Assembly: GCA_946222885.1 (NCBI GenBank)
Contig: CAMIAK010000006.1
Location: forward strand, 62,001-126,000
Direction of reading: 5' to 3'
Length of the DNA stretch: 64,000 bases
Source of the DNA: an uncultured Nesterenkonia sp.
GTDB taxonomy: Bacteria > Actinomycetota > Actinomycetes > Actinomycetales > Micrococcaceae
Made by a program: the position numbers and the translations under genes
In this document: one piece after another, positions 16,200 to 25,458 of the stretch
How the letters are laid out: every line of letters starts with the position of its first letter
How positions within the stretch are numbered: position 1 is the stretch's first letter
The notes under the pieces: generated by a model
What the model was told of the DNA's origin: nothing
Databases searched by the model: none
Seen by the model: the letters and a program-made list of their open reading frames with translations, nothing else

Positions 16200-17579
16200 G
16201 TGAACCAGCACCCCGAGCAACAGGCGAAGGCGCCTGCCGAGGACCCGGCCGCGAACGCCGCCGCCGAATTCGACAAGCCCGAGTCGTGGACCCGGATCAT
16301 GGGTCTGCCCATCGGATGGTTCGCCATCCTGTTCGCCGTCGTCGTCGCCTGCGCGATGCTCGGGGCGCTGCCGAACGCGATGCTGGCCGGGTTCGCCGTC
16401 GTGATCCTGGTGGGCGGACTGCTGAACTGGCTGGGCGGCCGGGTGCCGGTGCTGCGCAACTACGGACTGCCCACGGTGCTGGCCATCCTGTCGCCCGCGA
16501 TTCTGCTGCACTTCGGCTGGTTCCCGCAGTCGCTGGCGGAGAACATGGAGATCTTCACCGACGGCTCCGAGATCGGCTTCATCGACTTCTACGTGGCCAG
16601 CCTGATCGCCGGCTCCATCCTGGGCATGCCGCGGGCGCTGCTGCTGAAGGCCGGTGCGCGCATCGCGGTGCCGCTGCTGGGGACCATCGCTGTGGTGTTC
16701 CTGGTGATCGGCTCGGTGGGCGCGCTGCTGGGCTTCGGGATGCGCGAGGCCGTGCTCTTCATCGCCGCACCCATCATGGGCGGGGGAGTGGGCGCCGGCA
16801 TCGTGCCGATGTCCGGGATCTATGCGGACCAGATGGGCGGCGACGCCGGCGCCTACGTGGCGCAGCTGATCCCCGCGGTGATCATCGCGAACGTGCTGAC
16901 CATCTTCTGTGCGGGTATCTTCAACGGGCTGACCTATAAGGGCCAGCAGTTCTTCGTCGGCTTCAACGGCAACGGACAGATCGTCCGGGTGCAGGGGAAT
17001 CCGAACCAGTTCAAGGCCAAGCCCAAGCCGACCGGCGGCACCTTCAACGTGCTGGCCGTGGGACTGACCCTGGCGGCGACGCTGTTCCTGGCCGGCAGCC
17101 TGATCGCCGAGTTCGTGCCCGGTCTGCATGCCTATGCGTGGACCATCCTGCTGGCAGCGACCATCAAGATCTTCGGCCTGATGCCGCAGTCCTTCGAGGA
17201 CGCGGTCTCCACCTGGTTCGGCTTCGTCTCCGGCACCCTGACCCCGGCGCTGCTGGTGGGCATCTCCATCACCTTCTTCGAGTTCGACGAGCTCGGCGCG
17301 CTGCTCTCCGACTGGCGCTACCCCGTCCTGGTGGTCCTGGCCGTGGTCACCGCGATCACCGTGTCCGGCGCGCTGGGCTGGCTGGTGAAGATGTACTACG
17401 CCGAGACGTCCGTGGCGATCGGCATGGGTATGACCGATATGGGTGGTACGGGAGACGTGGCCGTGGTCTCCGCGGCGAACAGGCTGGAGCTCATGCCGTT
17501 CCTGCAGGTGGCCTCGAGGATCGGCGGCGCGCTGGTGCTGCTGATCGTGAGTCTGTTGATCCCGGTGCTGGGTGGGTGA
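16200..17579 (+). CDS. 2-hydroxycarboxylate transporter family (citrate/malate symporter)
   Basis: A 459-residue membrane protein with about eleven segments. The reentrant-loop motif region GFGMREAVLFIAAPIMGGGVGAGIVPMSGIYA and the second one, ETSVAIGMGMTDMGGTGDVAVV, are the two GG-containing signatures of the CitS/CitP/MleP family, which take up citrate, malate or lactate with cations. The GTG start has AGGAGA 5 nt upstream. It is probably controlled by the preceding GntR gene. Together they form an accessory module inserted between hpt and ftsH. Exact substrate cannot be told. Confidence 0.9.
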   Translation: MNQHPEQQAKAPAEDPAANAAAEFDKPESWTRIMGLPIGWFAILFAVVVACAMLGALPNAMLAGFAVVILVGGLLNWLGGRVPVLRNYGLPTVLAILSPAILLHFGWFPQSLAENMEIFTDGSEIGFIDFYVASLIAGSILGMPRALLLKAGARIAVPLLGTIAVVFLVIGSVGALLGFGMREAVLFIAAPIMGGGVGAGIVPMSGIYADQMGGDAGAYVAQLIPAVIIANVLTIFCAGIFNGLTYKGQQFFVGFNGNGQIVRVQGNPNQFKAKPKPTGGTFNVLAVGLTLAATLFLAGSLIAEFVPGLHAYAWTILLAATIKIFGLMPQSFEDAVSTWFGFVSGTLTPALLVGISITFFEFDELGALLSDWRYPVLVVLAVVTAITVSGALGWLVKMYYAETSVAIGMGMTDMGGTGDVAVVSAANRLELMPFLQVASRIGGALVLLIVSLLIPVLGG

Positions 17580-17739
17580 CCAGGTCGGGGCGGTGAGCGT
17601 TGTTACCCCGGCTGGCCGAGTGTTTAACCGATTGTGCGAACGCGAGATTCAAGGTGCCGTAACTTAACGCACGCTGTGGATAAGCTATGAATATGCTGAG
17701 AGGTGCACACGCAGTGCTCGCATCTTGAGGAGATTATTC

Positions 17740-18795
17740 ATGGCACAACCATATTCACCGGACGCTGCCCCTCCGCAGTCGGTTGCCGCGGGGTCGCAGA
17801 AGTCTTTTCTCGCGACTTGGCTGCTCTCGCTGTTTCTTGGATTCTTGGCGGCAGACCGTTTCTACCTCGGTAAAATTGGTACCGGCATCCTAAAAATTGT
17901 CACTTTGGCAGGTTTCGGGATTTGGTATCTCATTGACCTGATTCTGATTCTTGCAGGTGTCGTGAGGGATAAACAGGGACGGCCGCTGCAGGGCAGTCGC
18001 ACTCAGCGCCTTGTGGCATGGGCAGTTACTGCTGGGTGGGTCATTCTTGGAATGATCATTGGAGGCACGACAGCTGCTACTGGCGGGGATTCAGAAGATG
18101 AAGCTCCGAGCGCCTCTGAAGAAACAGAGGAGGATGCAGGGTCAGAGGAGAACGCAGAGGAAGACGCAGAGCAAGAGGGCGACGTAAGCCCTGAATCGCC
18201 AGAAGAAGAGACTCCTGCTGAGGAGGAGCCTGCCCCCGAGGAGGACGACCTCTGGTTCGACGACGAATATGGGTCTTTTGAGCCGGTGCAGGAAGCTGGT
18301 GCCGGCGATTCTGTTCTCTCGTTGCCTGATGCTGCAGGGGGTATCGTCATTGCCGAGCATGAGGGTGCTAGCAACTTTGCGTTGAACGTTCTGGACGAGA
18401 CCAATCAATCCACAGGCGATCTTCTGGTTAATACGATCGGCAGCTACTCCGGTGCCACCGCCTGGGGCCTTTCGTCCTTCGGAGACGGGGTGACGTTGGA
18501 AATCACCGCTGATGGGGCATGGAATATCGAGATCATTCCTTTCTCTGAGGCTGATGCGGTTCCTGATTCGGGCAGTGGCGATGGTGTCTACCTGTACGAA
18601 GGGGACTCCGCTGTTCTCGAAGCTACGCATGACGGGCAGTCGAACTTCATCGTGAGGGAAGGCACCGATGCTCTTTTCTCAAGTGGACTGCTCATCAACG
18701 AGATTGGGTCTTACAACGGATCGGTGCCTATGCAGGCTGGCCCTTCTGTTCTTGCCGTTGAAGCTGACGGGAACTGGACTCTTTCCATCGAGTGA
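17740..18795 (+). CDS. TM2-domain protein with acidic linker and two tandem beta-repeats
   Basis: A 351-residue protein with markedly AT-richer codon use than its neighbours. Residues 20-70 form a TM2 domain (ATWLLSLFLGFLAADRFYLGKIGTGILK), a third membrane segment follows near residue 92, and then comes an acidic Glu/Asp/Pro linker (about residues 105-175). The extracellular end holds two diverged copies of one module, about 90 residues apart: SNF at 211 and 301, IGSY at 233 and 322, ADGxW at 257 and 342. GAGGAG precedes the ATG. Function unknown; probably surface-exposed and horizontally acquired. Confidence 0.75.
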   Translation: MAQPYSPDAAPPQSVAAGSQKSFLATWLLSLFLGFLAADRFYLGKIGTGILKIVTLAGFGIWYLIDLILILAGVVRDKQGRPLQGSRTQRLVAWAVTAGWVILGMIIGGTTAATGGDSEDEAPSASEETEEDAGSEENAEEDAEQEGDVSPESPEEETPAEEEPAPEEDDLWFDDEYGSFEPVQEAGAGDSVLSLPDAAGGIVIAEHEGASNFALNVLDETNQSTGDLLVNTIGSYSGATAWGLSSFGDGVTLEITADGAWNIEIIPFSEADAVPDSGSGDGVYLYEGDSAVLEATHDGQSNFIVREGTDALFSSGLLINEIGSYNGSVPMQAGPSVLAVEADGNWTLSIE

Positions 18796-18802
18796 TCAAG
18801 TC

Positions 18803-18843
18803 GCCCCTCTGTTCTCTAGGTGATTGATGGAGAGCAGAGGGGT
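18803..18843 (+). terminator. Rho-independent-like terminator after the TM2 gene
   Basis: A stem of about 14 bp (CCCCTCTGTTCTCT at 18804-18817 with its near complement at 18829-18842, one G-T pair) and an 11-nt loop, starting 8 nt after the stop codon. No long T run follows. Confidence 0.6.
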
Positions 18844-19000
18844 GCTCGTCAGTTCGCTTCCTATGCCGGGACCGAGGTGATCCCTGCCGCCTGACCCGTC
18901 CCGCTCCGCCTGCCGCGAACTTTACGCCTGGTCACGCATCCGTGTCAGCGGCGTCCAGTACCGTATGAGTCTGAGTATCCATACGCCCTGACGGAGCTGC

Positions 19001-20950
19001 ATGAACTTCAAGAAGATCTTCACCGGTCCGGTCTTCTGGATCGTCCTGGCACTGGCCGCGCTGATGCTTGCCCTGCCGCTGCTGTTCAACACGGGCGGCG
19101 GCCAGCGGGTCGACACCAACGTCGGCATGGAGCTGATCGAGGATGGCCAGGTCACCGAGGCCCAGATCGACGACGGCGACCACCGCGTGGAGCTGCAGCT
19201 CGAGGAGGCCTACGAGCAGGACGGCGAGGACCTCGGCGACCTCGTCTACTTCCACTTCTCCCAGGCCCGCGCGGAGACGGTCGCCCAGACCATCGCCGAC
19301 GGCGACCTGGAGGGCTACACGGACGAGCCGGAGCAGTCGAACTGGTTCCTCTCCATGCTCGGGTTCATGATCCCGTTCCTGCTCATCGCGCTGCTGTTCA
19401 TCTGGCTGCTCACCCGCATGTCTGCCGGCGGCGGCCGGATGATGCAGTTCGGCAAGTCCAAGGCCAAGATGTTCGACAAGGACATGCCGCAGGTGACCTT
19501 CGCCGACGTCGCCGGGGCCGAGGAGGCCGTGGAGGAGCTCCACGAGATCAAGGAGTTCCTCTCCGAGGCGGAGAAGTTCCAGCGGCTGGGCGCCAAGATC
19601 CCCAAGGGCGTGCTGCTCTACGGCCCACCCGGCACCGGCAAGACCCTGCTGGCCAAGGCGGTCGCCGGTGAGGCCGGCGGTGCCTTCTACTCCATCTCCG
19701 GCTCGGACTTCGTGGAGATGTTCGTCGGCGTCGGCGCCTCCCGCGTCCGCGACCTGTTCAAGCAGGCCAAGGAGAACGCCCCCGCCATCATCTTCGTGGA
19801 CGAGATCGACGCCGTCGGCCGCCAGCGCGGTGCCGGCGTCGGCGGCGGCAACGACGAGCGCGAGCAGACCCTGAACCAGCTGCTGGTCGAGATGGACGGC
19901 TTCGACGCCAACACCAACATCATCGTCATCGCCGCCACCAACCGGCCCGACGTCCTGGACCCCGCCCTGCTGCGCCCCGGACGCTTCGACCGGCAGATCC
20001 CCGTGGAGGCCCCCGACTACGCCGGGCGCAAAGCCATCCTGGAGGTCCACTCCAAGGGCAAGCCGCTCGTGGAGGGCCTGGACCTGGCCGCCGTCGCCCG
20101 CAAGACCCCCGGTTACACCGGCGCCGACCTGGCCAACGTGCTCAACGAGGCCGCGCTGCTGACCGCCCGCTCCAACGCCGACCTCATCGACGACCGCGCC
20201 ATTGACGAGGCCATCGACCGCGTCATGGCCGGCCCGCAGAAGCGCACCCGGCTGATGAAGGAGCACGAGCGGCGCGTCACCGCCTACCACGAGGGCGGCC
20301 ACGCGCTGGTCGCCGCGGCGCTGAACTACTCCGCCCCGGTCACCAAGATCACCATCCTCCCCCGCGGCCGAGCCCTGGGCTACACGATGGTCATCCCCGA
20401 GGACGACAAGTACTCCACCACCCGCAACGAGCTGCTGGACCAGATCGCCTATGCCATGGGCGGCCGGGTGGCCGAGGAGATCGTCTTCCACGACCCCTCC
20501 ACCGGGGCGGCCAACGACATCCAGAAGGCCACCGACACGGCCCGGAAGATGGTCACCGAATACGGCATGTCCGCCAAGGTCGGCTCCGTGAAGCTCGGCT
20601 CCGGGGACACCAGCCCCTTCCTGGGCAAGGAGATGGCCTCCGGCAAGGAATACTCCGAGGACCTGGCCGCCGTCGTGGACTCCGAGGTGCGCGCCATCAT
20701 CGAAGAGGCCCACGATGAGGCCTACTGGGCCCTCCACGAGAACCGCCACATCCTGGACCGACTGGCCGAGGAGCTCCTCCGCGTGGAGACCCTCAACGCC
20801 CACGAGGTCGCCGAGATCTTCAAGGACGTGAAGAAGCGCCCGGTCCGCCAGGTGTGGGAGTCCTCCCCCGGCCGCCCCATCACCATCACCTCCGAAGTGG
20901 TGCCCGAGGACGAGCGGGATGAGGACGAACAGGACAGGACCGATGGCTGA
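19001..20950 (+). CDS. ftsH: ATP-dependent zinc metalloprotease FtsH
   Basis: A 649-residue membrane-bound AAA+ protease that degrades unassembled membrane proteins and some regulators. Two membrane segments (residues about 10-28 and 115-135) flank a short external domain. The AAA domain shows GPPGTGKT (near residue 208), [15 protein letters not shown] and the SRH region [18 protein letters not shown]. The zinc site is HEGGH near residue 430. GGAG lies just before the ATG. It overlaps folE by 8 nt and heads the folate gene run. Confidence 0.98.
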   Translation: MNFKKIFTGPVFWIVLALAALMLALPLLFNTGGGQRVDTNVGMELIEDGQVTEAQIDDGDHRVELQLEEAYEQDGEDLGDLVYFHFSQARAETVAQTIADGDLEGYTDEPEQSNWFLSMLGFMIPFLLIALLFIWLLTRMSAGGGRMMQFGKSKAKMFDKDMPQVTFADVAGAEEAVEELHEIKEFLSEAEKFQRLGAKIPKGVLLYGPPGTGKTLLAKAVAGEAGGAFYSISGSDFVEMFVGVGASRVRDLFKQAKENAPAIIFVDEIDAVGRQRGAGVGGGNDEREQTLNQLLVEMDGFDANTNIIVIAATNRPDVLDPALLRPGRFDRQIPVEAPDYAGRKAILEVHSKGKPLVEGLDLAAVARKTPGYTGADLANVLNEAALLTARSNADLIDDRAIDEAIDRVMAGPQKRTRLMKEHERRVTAYHEGGHALVAAALNYSAPVTKITILPRGRALGYTMVIPEDDKYSTTRNELLDQIAYAMGGRVAEEIVFHDPSTGAANDIQKATDTARKMVTEYGMSAKVGSVKLGSGDTSPFLGKEMASGKEYSEDLAAVVDSEVRAIIEEAHDEAYWALHENRHILDRLAEELLRVETLNAHEVAEIFKDVKKRPVRQVWESSPGRPITITSEVVPEDERDEDEQDRTDG

Positions 20951-21524
20951 GACCGTGGACGGCGTCGACCTGCCCCGCATCGAAGCCGCCGTGCGGGAGA
21001 TCCTGCTCGCCGTGGGGGAGGACCCCGAGCGCGACGGCCTCAAGGAGACCCCTGCACGGGTCGCCCGCGCCTATGAGGAAGCGTTCAGGGGACTCCGCGA
21101 GGATCCCGCCGAGCTGCTGGGGACCACCTTCGACATCGGGCACGAAGAGCTCGTCCTGGTGCGCGACGTCCCCTTCTACTCCATGTGCGAGCACCACCTG
21201 GTGCCCTTCTACGGCAACGCCCACATCGGCTACATCCCCTCCCCGGAGGGCAAGGTCACCGGGCTCTCCAAGCTCGCCCGGCTGGTGGACATCTTCGCCA
21301 AGCGCCCCCAGGTCCAGGAGCAGCTCACCACCCAGGTGGTCGACGCGCTCATGACCCACCTGGAGCCGCAGGGAGCGATCGTCGTCGTCGAGGCCGAACA
21401 CCTGTGCATGTCCATGCGCGGGGTCTCCAAGCCGGGTGCGAAGACCATCACCTCCGCCGTCCGGGGCCAGCTGCGCAACGCCGCCACCCGCTCCGAAGCC
21501 ATGAGCCTCATCCAGCACCGCTGA
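20943..21524 (+). CDS. folE: GTP cyclohydrolase I
   Basis: A 193-residue enzyme making dihydroneopterin triphosphate from GTP, the first step of folate synthesis. Zinc and catalytic motifs are [19 protein letters not shown] and [29 protein letters not shown] is also typical. The start ATG overlaps the end of ftsH (shared 8 nt), so translation is probably coupled. folP follows after 8 nt. Confidence 0.97.
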   Translation: MAETVDGVDLPRIEAAVREILLAVGEDPERDGLKETPARVARAYEEAFRGLREDPAELLGTTFDIGHEELVLVRDVPFYSMCEHHLVPFYGNAHIGYIPSPEGKVTGLSKLARLVDIFAKRPQVQEQLTTQVVDALMTHLEPQGAIVVVEAEHLCMSMRGVSKPGAKTITSAVRGQLRNAATRSEAMSLIQHR

Positions 21525-21532
21525 GGAGACCC

Positions 21533-22540
21533 ATGCAGCACAGCCCCCAGCAGCACCGCACCTGCATCATGGGGATCCTCAACGTCACCCCCGACTCCTT
21601 CTCCGACGGCGGTCGGTTCACCGAGGCCCTCTCCGCGGAGGAAGCCGCAGAACGGAGGGCCACAGCCTTCCCGCACGCCCACCCGGCCCAAGACCTCCAC
21701 GCCGTCGACGTCGCCGACGCCGCCCGGGAGGCGCTGCGCATGACCGCCGAGGGTGCAGACATCATCGACGTCGGCGGCGAGTCCACCCGCCCCGGTGCGG
21801 AGCCCGTCCGACCCGGGGAAGAGCAGAGGCGGGTCGTGCCCGTGGTCGAGGAGCTCATGCTGCGCCGCGGATTGGCGGTCTCCCTGGACACCCGGCACGC
21901 CCAGACCGCCCAGGTGGTCCTGGACATGCTGGGCCAGCGCGCCCCGGACCTCCTCATCAACGACGTCTCCGGGCTGCTGACCGACCCCGCCATGCCGGAC
22001 GTCATCGCCCGGGCGGGCTGCGACGTCGTGATCATGCACAACCGCGGCGACTCCCGGACCATGCAGTCCAAGACCCACTACGACGACGTCGTCGAAGACG
22101 TCATCAGTGAGCTGCTGCAGATCCGCCGGTGGTACCTGGACGCCGGCGTCCCCGCGGAGAAGATCATTCTGGACCCGGGGATCGGCTTCGCCAAGACCCA
22201 CGGGCAGAACTGGGAGCTCATCCGGAGCCTCCGCCGCTTCACCGCCCTGGAGCACCGGGGGACCCCGCACCGGGTGCTCTTCGGAGCCTCCCGGAAAGGC
22301 TTCCTCGGCACCCTGCTGGCTGAACAGAACCTGCCGGCAGGCGCTGCGGGGCCGGCGGGAGAGGAAGGCGCCGGCTCACCCCGCCCCGCCGACCAGCGGG
22401 ACACGGCCACTGCGGCGCTCTCCGCCCACGCCGCCCAGCAGGGCGTCTGGGCGGTGAGGGTGCACGCTGTGCGGCCCAACGCGGACGCCGCCGCTGTCGG
22501 GGACCGGATTCGAGCGGGTTTTTCGCCCTTTTCGCCCTGA
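21533..22540 (+). CDS. folP: Dihydropteroate synthase
   Basis: A 335-residue TIM-barrel enzyme joining p-aminobenzoate to the pterin. Motifs: GILNVTPDSFSDGG, IIDVGGESTRPGAEPV, LINDVSGL, KIILDPGIGFAKT and FGASRKGFLGTLL. It is about 50 residues longer than the norm owing to an insertion after SAEEAAERR (residues about 35-60) and a loop near residue 270. GAGGAG precedes the ATG. The last seven or so residues (about GFSPFSP) are encoded by the left half of palindrome P6, so the element has reshaped the C-terminus. Confidence 0.96.
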   Translation: MQHSPQQHRTCIMGILNVTPDSFSDGGRFTEALSAEEAAERRATAFPHAHPAQDLHAVDVADAAREALRMTAEGADIIDVGGESTRPGAEPVRPGEEQRRVVPVVEELMLRRGLAVSLDTRHAQTAQVVLDMLGQRAPDLLINDVSGLLTDPAMPDVIARAGCDVVIMHNRGDSRTMQSKTHYDDVVEDVISELLQIRRWYLDAGVPAEKIILDPGIGFAKTHGQNWELIRSLRRFTALEHRGTPHRVLFGASRKGFLGTLLAEQNLPAGAAGPAGEEGAGSPRPADQRDTATAALSAHAAQQGVWAVRVHAVRPNADAAAVGDRIRAGFSPFSP

Positions 22541-22576
22541 AAACACGCTCACAAGGGCCGAAACCCCGCTCGAATC
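22507..22576. repeat. Nested palindrome P6, class B (70 bp), overlapping folP end
   Basis: Outer arms GATTCGAGCGGG (22507-22518) and complement (22565-22576) are perfect; the pairing continues inward through a TTTCGCCCTT-like stretch with a few mismatches. It contains the folP stop codon at 22538-22540. It has the same length and arm sequence as P9 (54055-54124). Confidence 0.85.
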
Positions 22577-22591
22577 GCCAGGTGTCAGAGG

Positions 22592-23527
22592 TCAGGCGTG
22601 GGCGTGGGTCTCCGCGTCGGCGATGCTGCGGGTCTCCAGCTGGAACGTCGAATGCTCCACCGCCACGTCGAAGTGCTCGGCCACGCAGGACCGCAGATGC
22701 GTGAGGATCTCCGGGGCGCAGCCCTCGCGGAAGCAGGAGTCGTCCACCACCACATGAGCTGAGAGCACCGGCAGCCCCGTCGCCACCGTGGAGGCGTGCA
22801 GGTCGTGGACCTCATGGACATGCTCCAGCTCCAGCATGTGCTTCCGCACCTCCTCCAGGTCCAGCCCGCGCGGGGCGAACTCCAGCAGGATCCGTGCGGT
22901 CTCGCGCAGCAGCAGCAGCGCCCGCGGGATGATCAGCGCGGCGATCGCCAGCCCGGCCACCGCATCGGCCTGCTGCCAGCCGAACGTCCAGATCACGACG
23001 GCGGCCACGATCACACCGAGCGAGCCCAGCGCATCCGCCAGGACCTCCAGGAAGGCGGCCCGCATGTTGAAGTTCGCCCTCCGCCCGGAGGCCAGCACCG
23101 TCAGCGAGGCGATGTTGCCGGCCAGGCCGATGACGCCGAAGATCAGCAGCTCCACATGCGGGATCTCCGGGGGAGCGCTGAGCCGTCCGATGCCCTCCAC
23201 CGCGGCGTAGATCCCGATGCCCAGCAGCAGCGCGGCCTGCCCGAACCCGGCCAGGATCTCCACCCGGCGGAAGCCCCAGGTGCGCTGCGGCGTCGCGTCC
23301 CGGAACATCAGGGACGCGGCGATGAACGCCACGATCAGCCCGATGCTGTCGGTCAGCGAATGCACGGCGTCGGTGAGCAGCGCCAAGGAGCCGGTCATCC
23401 AGGCGCCCACTGCCTGGGCCGCCACGATCCCGAGCGTGATCACACAGGCGATGGCCAGTCGGCCTCTGTGCCCCGGGCCCTCAGCGCCGTCGGCGTGCCC
23501 ATGCGGATGTCCGTGCGAATGCCCCAT
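22592..23527 (-). CDS. Cation diffusion facilitator (zinc/metal exporter)
   Basis: A 311-residue CDF-family antiporter with six membrane segments that exports Zn(II) or a similar ion. It starts with a His-rich tail, MGHSHGHPHGHAD. The metal site motif LLTDAVHSLTDSIGL in segment 2 and a matching HxxxD-type segment 5 (VLADALGSLGVI, here with the Ala/Asp variant) are visible, with a C-terminal cytosolic domain. The start at 23527 is set by a TACGAT box 7 nt upstream; the ATG 9 nt further upstream (23536) is an alternative. It is inserted on the opposite strand between folP and folBK. Confidence 0.9.
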   Translation of the reverse strand: MGHSHGHPHGHADGAEGPGHRGRLAIACVITLGIVAAQAVGAWMTGSLALLTDAVHSLTDSIGLIVAFIAASLMFRDATPQRTWGFRRVEILAGFGQAALLLGIGIYAAVEGIGRLSAPPEIPHVELLIFGVIGLAGNIASLTVLASGRRANFNMRAAFLEVLADALGSLGVIVAAVVIWTFGWQQADAVAGLAIAALIIPRALLLLRETARILLEFAPRGLDLEEVRKHMLELEHVHEVHDLHASTVATGLPVLSAHVVVDDSCFREGCAPEILTHLRSCVAEHFDVAVEHSTFQLETRSIADAETHAHA

Positions 23528-23534
23528 ACCAGGC

Positions 23535-23540
23535 ATCGTA
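23535..23540 (-). promoter_or_regulatory. -10 element for leaderless CDF gene
   Basis: TACGAT on the minus strand, 7 nt before the ATG at 23525-23527, which picks the Met just ahead of the His-rich tail. Confidence 0.5.
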
Positions 23541-23650
23541 AGGCGGTCGGCGCGCAGCTCCAATGGTGCATCCTGGAGTCAGAATCGTTCTCAGGTGAGC
23601 CACGTCAAAGACCCTGAACAGGCGGCGCGGAATCTGAGAGAGTTGAGACC

Positions 23651-24859
23651 ATGAGCGACACCATCCGGCTGACAGGGATCACCGCAGAGGGCTTCCACGG
23701 CGTCCTCGACTTCGAGAAGCGCGACGGCCAGCCCTTCCGCGTGGACGCCGTCCTCACCCTGGATCTCCAACCGGCTGGCCGCAGCGACCGGCTGCAGGAC
23801 ACCGTCTCCTACGCGAGCATCGCTGAGCTCATCGAGGACTCCATCACCGGCCGGCCCTTCGAGCTCATCGAGGCGCTCGCCGAGAACATCGCCCAGCGGG
23901 TCCTGCTCTTCGACGCCCGGATCGAGGGCGCCGAGATCACCGTCCACAAGCCGCAGGCCCCCCTGGAGCAGCGCTTCGGCGACGTCGCGGTCACCGTGGA
24001 GCGCACCCGCCGCTCGCTGCGCGGCCGCGCCGGCGCGGCCCCCGCCGACTCCGCCGAATACCTGGACGAGTTCGACGTCGAGGTGCTCAAGGAGCTCGCC
24101 GAGAACGCCCGCCGCTCCGAGAACATGCCCCGCCCCGACGGTGACGACGGCCCCGCCGCCGGGCGGCCCGTCCAGCCGGGACAGCCTGCGCAGACCGGCC
24201 CCTATCGCCGCGTCTCCCTGGCCGACCTGGCCACCGTCTATGACGAGGAGGGCGGCGGCCGCGCCGGCCAGGAGACCGTCTGGGTCCCCGCGGACACCCA
24301 GCTGGAGCTGCCGAAGGGCACCCGCGACCCGGAGCTCCCCGCCGACTTCCCGGTCCGCTCCGTGCTCGCCCTGGGCTCCAACCTTCCCGATGCCGAACAC
24401 GGCGCCCCCTCCGAGCTGCTGGCCTCCGCCGTGGCCGCGCTGCAGGAGGCCGACGGCGTCGTCGTGGTCGACTCCTCCCCGCTGGCGCGGACCAAGCCGG
24501 TGGGCGGACCGGAGGGCCAGCCCGACTATCTCAACCAGGTGCTCGAGGTGGAGACCACGCTCTCCCCGCACGGCCTGCTGGACCTGACCCAGCAGATCGA
24601 GGACGCCCATCACCGGGTCCGCGGGGCGGAGAACGGCGAGCAGCGCTGGGGCCCGCGCACTCTGGACATCGACATCATCACCTACGCCGGGGCCGAGATC
24701 AGCTCCGCCCGGCTGACGGTCCCGCACCCGCGGGCCGCCCAGCGGGCCTTCGTGCTGCTGCCCTGGTCCTGGATGGACCCGGTCGCCCTGCTGGAGGGGG
24801 CCCCGGTCCGCGAGCTCGCCCAGCAGGCCGCCGACGCCGGGGACGTGGAGCGGCTGTGA
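23651..24859 (+). CDS. folBK: Fused dihydroneopterin aldolase / HPPK
   Basis: A 402-residue bifunctional folate enzyme. Residues 1-120 are dihydroneopterin aldolase (GITAEGFHGVLDFEKRDGQPF, TVSYASIAELIEDSITGRPFELIEALAE). Residues about 235-385 are hydroxymethyl-dihydropterin pyrophosphokinase (VLALGSNLPDAEHGAPSELL, RWGPRTLDIDIITY, VPHPRAAQRAFVLLPW). A low-complexity Pro/Ala/Arg linker of roughly 110 residues joins them. The two steps are consecutive in the pathway. In many relatives they are separate genes. It shares 4 nt with the next gene. Confidence 0.96.
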   Translation: MSDTIRLTGITAEGFHGVLDFEKRDGQPFRVDAVLTLDLQPAGRSDRLQDTVSYASIAELIEDSITGRPFELIEALAENIAQRVLLFDARIEGAEITVHKPQAPLEQRFGDVAVTVERTRRSLRGRAGAAPADSAEYLDEFDVEVLKELAENARRSENMPRPDGDDGPAAGRPVQPGQPAQTGPYRRVSLADLATVYDEEGGGRAGQETVWVPADTQLELPKGTRDPELPADFPVRSVLALGSNLPDAEHGAPSELLASAVAALQEADGVVVVDSSPLARTKPVGGPEGQPDYLNQVLEVETTLSPHGLLDLTQQIEDAHHRVRGAENGEQRWGPRTLDIDIITYAGAEISSARLTVPHPRAAQRAFVLLPWSWMDPVALLEGAPVRELAQQAADAGDVERL

Positions 24860-25458
24860 ACCGCCTGCGGCCGGTATGGCTCCTGATCATCAGCGCCTCG
24901 GCCGCGCTGCTGGGCCTGCTCGCCACCGCGCTCATGGTCTCCCGGGGGTTCGGCTCCCCCGGGCTGCCGGCCTCCTCTGCGATCACCCTGGCCGGCGTCG
25001 GGATCGTGGTGCTGGCGCTGGGGATCATCGTCTGGCGGGACCAGCGGCAGATCCAGGAGGCCGCACGCCGGCGGAAGGCCGCTGAACAGGGCGGCAGTTC
25101 CTCGCCGGCGCCCCGAGCCAGCGGCAGTCCGCGCCGGCTCCATCCGCTTCAGGCCGTCCGGGTGGTCGCCGCCGGACAGGCCTGCGCCTACGCCGGAGCG
25201 CTGATCGCCGGATGGCACGCCGGGGTGCTGCTGCACCTGGCTCCCGCCGCAGGGCTGAGCGCCCCGAACGCAGGATCATCCCTGGTGATGATCATCGGCG
25301 GGCTGATCTGGGTCATCATTGGAGTCGTGGTCGAACAGCTCTGCCGCATCCCGCCTGAGGACGGCGGAGCGGCGGGCCACGGAGACGGATACGCATACGA
25401 CGACGGCGAACCGCCGTCGCACAGACCAGAGGAGGGGTATGCCCGCGGAGCGCCATGA
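24856..25458 (+). CDS. DUF3180 membrane protein
   Basis: A 200-residue protein with four membrane segments: two near the N-terminus (LLIISASAALLGLLATALMV and ITLAGVGIVVLALGIIVW) and two after a basic loop. It matches the DUF3180 family, which sits directly after folK across actinobacteria. The GTG start overlaps the folBK stop (GTGA), so it is translationally coupled. The C-terminal 35 residues are polar. No function is known. Confidence 0.88.
   Translation: MNRLRPVWLLIISASAALLGLLATALMVSRGFGSPGLPASSAITLAGVGIVVLALGIIVWRDQRQIQEAARRRKAAEQGGSSSPAPRASGSPRRLHPLQAVRVVAAGQACAYAGALIAGWHAGVLLHLAPAAGLSAPNAGSSLVMIIGGLIWVIIGVVVEQLCRIPPEDGGAAGHGDGYAYDDGEPPSHRPEEGYARGAP

Noticed and set aside
18932..21043. 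A 703-codon frame opposite ftsH
   Set aside because: Same reason; ftsH carries all expected catalytic motifs on the plus strand.
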